From CAZRSW01 sp964602845 (lineage in GTDB: Bacteria > Chloroflexota > Dehalococcoidia > Lucifugimonadales > UBA826), in assembly GCA_964602845.1 (NCBI GenBank), contig CAZRSW010000027.1, positions 1 to 19,795 of the forward strand: a DNA stretch of 19,795 bases. The letters are read 5' to 3'. Made by a program: the position numbers and the translations under genes. Shown here piece after piece: positions 15,253-19,795 of this stretch. The notes beneath the pieces are model-generated. The model worked only from the letters and a program-made list of their open reading frames with translations. It had not been told where the DNA came from and ran no database searches. The number at the start of each line of letters is the position of its first letter. The stretch's first letter is position 1.

Positions 15253-16107
15253 GGTTTCACTCACTAAAATACAATTAGAATCCATTAGCAACTCAGCAAG
15301 CACAGTCATTCTGCGCTCCTTCACCAATAGATGCTCTATTTCTCCAGAAGAAATCACCAACGCCTCAACTCTGTTCCTGATGGATTGTAAAATAAGACCT
15401 GTCTGAATTTCCTTACTGCTCAACCTGACACACGACCATCCCCGTGACGCAACAACGTCTTCAGGCACAACACCCTCTAGGCATATAACCGACATCTCAG
15501 TCGGCGTAACGATAACCGCAAGGAACTCCCCTCCTCTTACCCACTCAGGAAATGGTTCGTCAGAACCAAAACTGCATACCGCAAAATACCCCTCAACTCT
15601 CACAACCTTTGCTTCCATCATGGACACTGAGTCTACTGCTTCAGGCTCACTACTTAAAATCGTCTCCACACTCGCCCAATTTGTTTCCCCTATCCCGAGG
15701 AGGTCTACGTGTTCCATTAAGACACATTGGTTGGCACACTCCAATATCTCCTCATCAGAGAAATCCGGCCTAGATTGATGCACACGCCACCACCAAAGAA
15801 CCCTACGACGGGTCGGGCCGATCGAGAAGCCGTCTTTGGACATCGCCTTAGATAACCTAGAAATGAATGGATTGCAATCCCACTGTAACCCTATCTTCTC
15901 CGTTTCGCTCCATCGGAACAAACTGTCTAGCCACAGTTCCTCTTCGCTGACAGCCTTAAATTTACTTATCCAGTTCCCGACAGTCTTCAAGCCTGGTGAA
16001 TCCGTAGAAGCCGACAGGGCTACATGAATTTGTTTCTGTCCTTTTCCAGATGAAAACATTTCAAATGCTGTCGACATTAAATCATGCCTATGATATGGTC
16101 TCCCCAT
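15241..16107 (-). CDS. Putative regulator: N-terminal helix-turn-helix-like region fused to CASTOR-type ACT-like domain
   Basis: A 288-aa protein with an unusual layout. Residues about 8-52 resemble a resolvase/transposase-type HTH: FSSGKGQKQIHVALSAS as first helices, then LKTVGNWISKFK as a recognition-like helix. A tryptophan-rich middle (about 95-140, RRRVLWWWRVHQSRPDF) is not recognised. Residues about 168-284 resemble the CASTOR-type ACT domain: YFAVCSF, a W189 followed by GGEFLAVIV, TEMSVICLEGVVPED, GWSCVRL, then GLILQSIRNRVEALVISS and HLLVKE. In known proteins this ACT type binds amino acids. A ligand-responsive DNA-binding role is inferred, not shown. It diverges from a luciferase-like monooxygenase gene across 427 nt. 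The ATG at 16107 has AAGG about 7 nt upstream. Confidence 0.65.
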   Translation of the reverse strand: MGRPYHRHDLMSTAFEMFSSGKGQKQIHVALSASTDSPGLKTVGNWISKFKAVSEEELWLDSLFRWSETEKIGLQWDCNPFISRLSKAMSKDGFSIGPTRRRVLWWWRVHQSRPDFSDEEILECANQCVLMEHVDLLGIGETNWASVETILSSEPEAVDSVSMMEAKVVRVEGYFAVCSFGSDEPFPEWVRGGEFLAVIVTPTEMSVICLEGVVPEDVVASRGWSCVRLSSKEIQTGLILQSIRNRVEALVISSGEIEHLLVKERRMTVLAELLMDSNCILVSETLLD

Positions 16108-16141
16108 TTATTACCTTTTTTCATGTTATTACTACTCTTCT

Positions 16142-16169
16142 ATAATATCATCTCAGGCAACTTATTCAA
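16142..16169 (-). promoter_or_regulatory. Candidate promoter of the HTH-ACT gene
   Basis: On the minus strand TTGAAT (16169-16164) and TATTAT (16147-16142) are 16 nt apart. Transcription would start near 16135, about 28 nt before the ATG at 16107. Confidence 0.45.
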
Positions 16170-16492
16170 TATATTACCCGCATATATACCGTATTTTCGT
16201 TATGGCTGGGTTTAGTGTTTTTAATTACCTAATATGAACAAGTCACCGTTTTCTTGAATTTACCGGATGAAGAATTGTTAGATACTCCGAGATTTAGCGT
16301 TTGGATCTACTAGAGCATGAAAGCTAGCTACCAAATATTAACGATTGCATTCGCTGTCTTATTCATCAGGCTGAGTGCAGTACAATTTGCGAAAAACTTT
16401 CCCATTTGAAAAAAACGGCGCATAATGTGACACTGCAACACGATCTAATTCTGGAAATGAAACGAGCAAAACATTGACTGCCCTAACATGAA

Positions 16493-16513
16493 CCGTGGTC
16501 CACTGGATCACGG
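16493..16513. promoter_or_regulatory. 21-bp near-perfect palindrome, candidate operator or leader hairpin
   Basis: The half sites CCGTGGTCCA and TGGATCACGG flank a central C. The reverse complement of the right half is CCGTGATCCA, so nine of ten positions match. As RNA it would form a 9-bp stem with one G-U pair and loop ACU. It ends 10 nt before the AGGAG ribosome binding site of the flavin monooxygenase, so either a bound protein or the hairpin could control expression. Confidence 0.55.
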
Positions 16514-16534
16514 TCTTCATACAGGAGAATTTAT

Positions 16535-17683
16535 ATGAGACTAGCTCTACAGTATGAAATGCAGAGACCAAATTTGGATGACCGACTCGTTCTTAAGGAA
16601 ACGATGGAACAGTGCATCTTCGCGGATGAAGTTGGCTTTGACACTCTGTGGTTCGTCGAACATCACTTCCTTACCGGGTTTTCTGCATCTCCTTGTCCCG
16701 ATTTGATTTATGCTGCCTTAAGTCAAAGAACCAAAAATATCAAGTTGGGCTTAGGGGTGGTGGTTCTACCTTATCACCATCCTGTTAGAGTAGCCGAAAG
16801 GGTTGCCATGTTGGATCATCTTTCCGAAGGGAGGGTAGAATTTGGTACCGGTCGTTCCGCTCCGTATGAACTGGTAGGAATGGGCCTAGATCCTCGAGAT
16901 AGTAGGGCTATGTGGGAGGAATCACTCTCCATGGTACCCAACATATGGCAATCAGATTGGTATTCTCACGAAGGCGAATACTGGCAGGTTCCCGAACGTC
17001 AAATCCTACCAAAGCCATTTCAAGATCCCCATCCTCCAATATGGGTGGCCTCATTGCAACCATCAACGTACAAAATAGCTGCTGAAAAAGGTATCGGAGT
17101 TCTTTCCCTGGGTTCGAGTACACCCTCAGCCCTAGAACCACACGTAAGGGAATATAAAGAGCAAGTTAAGAAGGCCGATCCCGTGGGTGCCTTTTCGAAT
17201 CCCCAGTGGGCGAGTTCCACCCTCGGTATTTGCCTGAAAGACCGTGAAAGAGCCCGAGAGATGGGAGTGCAATCATTAAAAACATTTTTCGGCGCTGACA
17301 AACCATACGTACAAGGCCTTAAAGACATATATCCACAACTTCTGGAAAAGTGGGGAGGTGTGCCAGACCACCTAGAATCTACGTTTCATCGCTTCATAGA
17401 AGGTGGAACAAATGAAGAATTCGATGACGTCCTAAATCTATCCGGTGTTTCGGCAGTTGCAGAGAAAATGTGGGAGGGACTTGATACTGATACACTGTGT
17501 GAAAGAGCTGTAGTTATTGCAGGTGATCCCGATGATTGCATAGAAGCATTAAAAAAACACGAGGCCATAGGAATTGATGAGATGATGGTGATGATGCAAA
17601 CGGAAACCATCCCACACAAGGAAGTTATGGAGTCTATAGAGCTTTGGGGAAAATACATAATTCCAGAATTTAAAAAGACGTAG
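16535..17683 (+). CDS. LLM-class flavin-dependent oxidoreductase (luciferase-like monooxygenase)
   Basis: A 382-aa TIM-barrel flavoprotein of the bacterial luciferase superfamily, expected to oxygenate an organic substrate using reduced FMN or F420. Motifs seen are EHHF at 42-45, LGLGVVVLPYHHPVRVAE (72-89) followed by MLDHLSEGR, and FGTGRS at 103-108. The C-terminal half has the usual PHPPIWVAS substrate/flavin strand. The ATG at 16535 has AGGAG 7 nt upstream. The gene follows the 21-bp palindrome and diverges from the HTH-ACT gene. The substrate cannot be inferred; family members act on alkanesulfonates, aldehydes, nitrilotriacetate, dibenzothiophene and others. Confidence 0.92.
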   Translation: MRLALQYEMQRPNLDDRLVLKETMEQCIFADEVGFDTLWFVEHHFLTGFSASPCPDLIYAALSQRTKNIKLGLGVVVLPYHHPVRVAERVAMLDHLSEGRVEFGTGRSAPYELVGMGLDPRDSRAMWEESLSMVPNIWQSDWYSHEGEYWQVPERQILPKPFQDPHPPIWVASLQPSTYKIAAEKGIGVLSLGSSTPSALEPHVREYKEQVKKADPVGAFSNPQWASSTLGICLKDRERAREMGVQSLKTFFGADKPYVQGLKDIYPQLLEKWGGVPDHLESTFHRFIEGGTNEEFDDVLNLSGVSAVAEKMWEGLDTDTLCERAVVIAGDPDDCIEALKKHEAIGIDEMMVMMQTETIPHKEVMESIELWGKYIIPEFKKT

Positions 17684-17776
17684 CACAAAAAGCACTCCCG
17701 GAAGAACGATGGCCCGTTCGATAACATACGACTTTTACAAACTTATGACCTCACAATTAACGAGATTAAGATCAAT

Positions 17777-17799
17777 AACCCATGAAAAATCTTCGGGTT
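17777..17799 (+). promoter_or_regulatory. Interrupted hairpin before the beta-propeller gene
   Basis: AACCC (17777-17781) pairs with GGGTT (17795-17799), with an inner GAA/TTC pairing and a 2-nt bulge, followed by TTGG. It is too weak to call a terminator; it may be a leader structure between the two genes. Confidence 0.2.
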
Positions 17800-17812
17800 T
17801 TGGTGAACAGTA

Positions 17813-18520
17813 ATGCCAAAAATCACACTAAAAGAACTAATATCCCCATTCAAAAGCCCCTCACGAATGCCGAACGGTTTGCAATGGGACTGCAACGAAT
17901 TATTCGTAATGGATCAACTTACTGACGACGTTTTTGTTTTAGACGAGATGGGTAACGTGAGGAGGATTATATCGACAGACACTGTCAATGGATCAGGTAT
18001 TACCTTGGGTGGAGGATTTATTTGGACAGCGAGTAATGCTAACAACGGCGCTTCAGCCAGACCTCAGAGAACATCAGATTACAATGTTGCAAATATTCGG
18101 AAGATAGATCCTTCAACAGGAGAAACCATTGCTTATTTCCCCACGCCAGACGGAGGTGGAGTTCACGGACTGGAATGGGACTCAGGAAATATTTGGGTCA
18201 CTCTTACAGAATCAAGAAAGCTGGTCTTAATTGATGGAACTACATTTGAAATTATTCGGGAATTCTATTGCAACTTAAATGTTCTACATGGTCTGGCATT
18301 GGACGGAGAGGGAATTTGGTGTGCTGACAGAGCAGAAAAAACACTTGTCAAATTCCACCGATCTTCCGGCAAGGTAATGGAGGAGATTCAGCTTCCCAAT
18401 AGCGGTCCGGATCCCCACGGACTCAGTATAAAGAACGGAACACTTTGGTATTCTGACGCTGATTTCCCAATAGCTGACGGTATGCGTGGATATCCAGAAA
18501 TTGGATTTATATCAACCTGA
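17813..18520 (+). CDS. Beta-propeller protein (NHL/SMP-30-like), cytoplasmic
   Basis: A 235-aa protein made of repeated strands with a recurring aromatic pattern: ELFVMDQ, FIWTASN, IWVTLTE, IWCADRA and LWYSDAD mark successive blades, with connecting FVLDEMG, RKIDPSTGE, LIDGTTFE and KFHRSSGK turns. This is the layout of NHL, Vgb (streptogramin lyase-like) or SMP-30/gluconolactonase-like propellers, shorter than usual (about five blades). Two HGL turns (GVHGLEWD and VLHGLALD) resemble metal or ligand-site loops of such families, but catalytic residues are not identifiable with confidence. No signal peptide is visible. It lies between two luciferase-like monooxygenase genes on the same strand. 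Confidence 0.75.
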   Translation: MPKITLKELISPFKSPSRMPNGLQWDCNELFVMDQLTDDVFVLDEMGNVRRIISTDTVNGSGITLGGGFIWTASNANNGASARPQRTSDYNVANIRKIDPSTGETIAYFPTPDGGGVHGLEWDSGNIWVTLTESRKLVLIDGTTFEIIREFYCNLNVLHGLALDGEGIWCADRAEKTLVKFHRSSGKVMEEIQLPNSGPDPHGLSIKNGTLWYSDADFPIADGMRGYPEIGFIST

Positions 18521-18631
18521 TGTGATTGGATAACACATTCACATTTCAGTAACAATATGCCACCATTGCAAAGTCCCTACCTTGATGCTGAAAGATGCGA
18601 TGATCAAACCTAATAAATCGGAGTTTGACGA

Positions 18632-19660
18632 GTGAAATTTGGTACCTTTGTATTCCCGATCTCAAAAAATCCCTGCGATGATAACCGTATAATCGATGAA
18701 ACCCTCGAGGAGGTCGTGCTCTGTGACAAATTGGGATTTCACACAGCTTGGCTCTCAGAACACCACTTCGATGGATCGACAGCATATGTGGACCCCGTTG
18801 TATTCGCTGCCGCGATAACCAGTAAGACAAGTGAGATACGTGTTGGATTCGCCGTGGTAGAGATGGCCCTTCACCATCCGGTACGTTTGGCCGCCCAAGT
18901 TTCCCTTTTGGATAACCTGAGTAATGGGAGAGTGACACTTGGCACCGGAAAGGGATCAGCGTTCAATGAATATGAATACATAGGCTTTGGAGTTTCCATG
19001 GCCGACGCAGGTGACAGGTTAAGTGAAGCTGAGTCCTTGATCCTAGAGGCATGGAAAGGGCACTCGGTGGATTTTAAAGGGAAATTTTGGAATGTCTCCT
19101 TCCCAAGCCTCAGGCCAATGCCATTCCAAAAACCACACCCGCCATTGGTTAGGGCCTGCCTGAGCTTAGAATCCACAAGAGAAATGGCAAGAATCCAGCG
19201 ACCTATATTGATTGCCGCACAAGATATCAACTCGATAAAGGACAGAATGGAAGCTTATAGAGAGGAGCTAGAATATTCTAAGGTATCTGATACAGATACC
19301 GATCAGTTATTAAAGCAAATTTGGGTATCAAAGAACGTATTTGTGTCAGAATCATCTTCTCATGCTCTGGAAATCGCACGTAATAGCCTTGAAGTAGAAC
19401 AAAGTCACTTCAGGAAAGCACGTGACGATTTCAACCCTGGGAATGCCAAAAACAGTCCATCAAATGCGAATGAGTTTGAATCTACCTTTATCGCTGGCAC
19501 TCCCGAACAAGTGGTTGAACAGATCCTTGAATTAAAGAAAATAGGTGTACACAACTTGATGATGAAAATGAATACGGGCGAAATGGATTCAGCTACTGTG
19601 AGAAAATCTATCAACCTATTCGCAGAGAGAGTAATGCCTCATTTTACTGAAAGTCATTAA
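18632..19660 (+). CDS. LLM-class flavin-dependent oxidoreductase (second luciferase-like monooxygenase)
   Basis: A 342-aa paralogue of the luciferase superfamily. It shows EHHF at 43-46, VGFAVVEMALHHPVRLAAQ (71-89), LLDNLSNGR and LGTGKGS at about 103-109. The C-terminal end carries the typical GTPEQV...LKKIGV segment. The start is a GTG at 18632 with GGAG about 8 nt upstream. It aligns with the monooxygenase at 16535-17683 only at family motifs, so the two are diverged paralogues with probably different substrates. It follows the propeller gene by 111 nt and precedes tRNA-Lys. Confidence 0.92.
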   Translation: MKFGTFVFPISKNPCDDNRIIDETLEEVVLCDKLGFHTAWLSEHHFDGSTAYVDPVVFAAAITSKTSEIRVGFAVVEMALHHPVRLAAQVSLLDNLSNGRVTLGTGKGSAFNEYEYIGFGVSMADAGDRLSEAESLILEAWKGHSVDFKGKFWNVSFPSLRPMPFQKPHPPLVRACLSLESTREMARIQRPILIAAQDINSIKDRMEAYREELEYSKVSDTDTDQLLKQIWVSKNVFVSESSSHALEIARNSLEVEQSHFRKARDDFNPGNAKNSPSNANEFESTFIAGTPEQVVEQILELKKIGVHNLMMKMNTGEMDSATVRKSINLFAERVMPHFTESH

Positions 19661-19692
19661 ATATCTTTCAACACTATCACCTAAAATGTTGT

Positions 19693-19722
19693 TTGAGCAG
19701 AGGCATTTGTAGATGCTAAACT
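19693..19722 (+). promoter_or_regulatory. Candidate promoter of tRNA-Lys
   Basis: TTGAGC (19693-19698) and TAAACT (19717-19722) are 18 nt apart, and the -10 carries a TGC extension. Transcription would begin near 19729, about 15 nt before the tRNA. Confidence 0.5.
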
Positions 19723-19743
19723 TAGTTCTGCCCAAAAATCTTT

Positions 19744-19795
<52 letters not shown>

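Larger units (their letters stand above)
16108..16534. other. Divergent regulatory region between HTH-ACT gene and flavin monooxygenase
   Basis: This 427-nt AT-rich gap contains a promoter candidate for the HTH-ACT gene at its left end and a 21-bp palindrome plus ribosome binding site for the monooxygenase at its right end. A short minus-strand open frame (16359-16571) has no family features and overlaps the monooxygenase start, so it is not taken as a gene. No plus-strand promoter of good quality was found. Confidence 0.6.

Noticed and set aside
16359..16571. 70-codon minus-strand open frame between HTH-ACT and monooxygenase genes
   Set aside because: It overlaps the palindrome, ribosome binding site and start of the monooxygenase and looks like no known family.
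15868..17903. Shared heptapeptide GLQWDCN in the HTH-ACT protein and the beta-propeller protein
   Set aside because: Codon choice differs and flanking residues do not align, so it is taken as coincidence.
18520..18544. TGTGA...TCACA inverted repeat after the propeller gene, CRP-site-like
   Set aside because: The spacer is 13 nt instead of 6, and the position is downstream of one gene and far from the next start.

Overview
The window reads as ordinary, densely coded bacterial chromosome with moderate GC (judged by eye, not computed). The gene mix suggests a marine Chloroflexota bacterium of the SAR202 type: two paralogous luciferase-like flavin monooxygenases, a CaiB/BaiF CoA-transferase next to a CitE-like lyase, sulfatases, MDR and SDR dehydrogenases, a PAC2-family protein and an EthD-like small protein. 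This assignment rests on recognition of that mix, not on a marker gene. No insertion sequence, CRISPR array, rRNA or phage module was seen.

Region 1 (1-8200): a catabolic neighbourhood. A zinc alcohol dehydrogenase (minus strand) diverges from a short-chain dehydrogenase. The latter meets a sulfatase tail to tail. A 6-phosphogluconolactonase-type beta-propeller lies upstream of that sulfatase on the same strand. A MATE exporter diverges from the lactonase and is followed by a second sulfatase, then a convergent MsrB. Both sulfatases keep the formylglycine motif (CxPSR or CxPTR) and neither has a signal peptide. The simplest picture is intracellular desulfation and oxidation of a small sulfated, probably sugar-like, compound.

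Region 2 (8270-12000): acyl-CoA and one-carbon genes. A CoA-transferase family III gene overlaps a CitE/HpcH-type lyase by one base. Divergent from them is a free-standing homologue of the hydrolase domain of 10-formyltetrahydrofolate dehydrogenase, followed after 17 nt by a small EthD-like protein.

Region 3 (12096-15252): a PAC2-family protein, a 72-residue membrane-anchored acidic protein, tRNA-Asn(GTT), a bacterial PH-domain membrane protein and a small polytopic membrane protein.

Region 4 (15241-19795): the most unusual gene is a 288-residue protein with an N-terminal helix-turn-helix-like segment and a C-terminal CASTOR-type ACT-like domain. Across a 427-nt divergent intergenic region lies a luciferase-like monooxygenase, with a near-perfect 21-bp palindrome just before its ribosome binding site. 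A beta-propeller protein, a second luciferase-like monooxygenase and a truncated tRNA-Lys(CTT) follow. A reasonable hypothesis is that the HTH-ACT protein is a ligand-sensing regulator of the monooxygenase locus.
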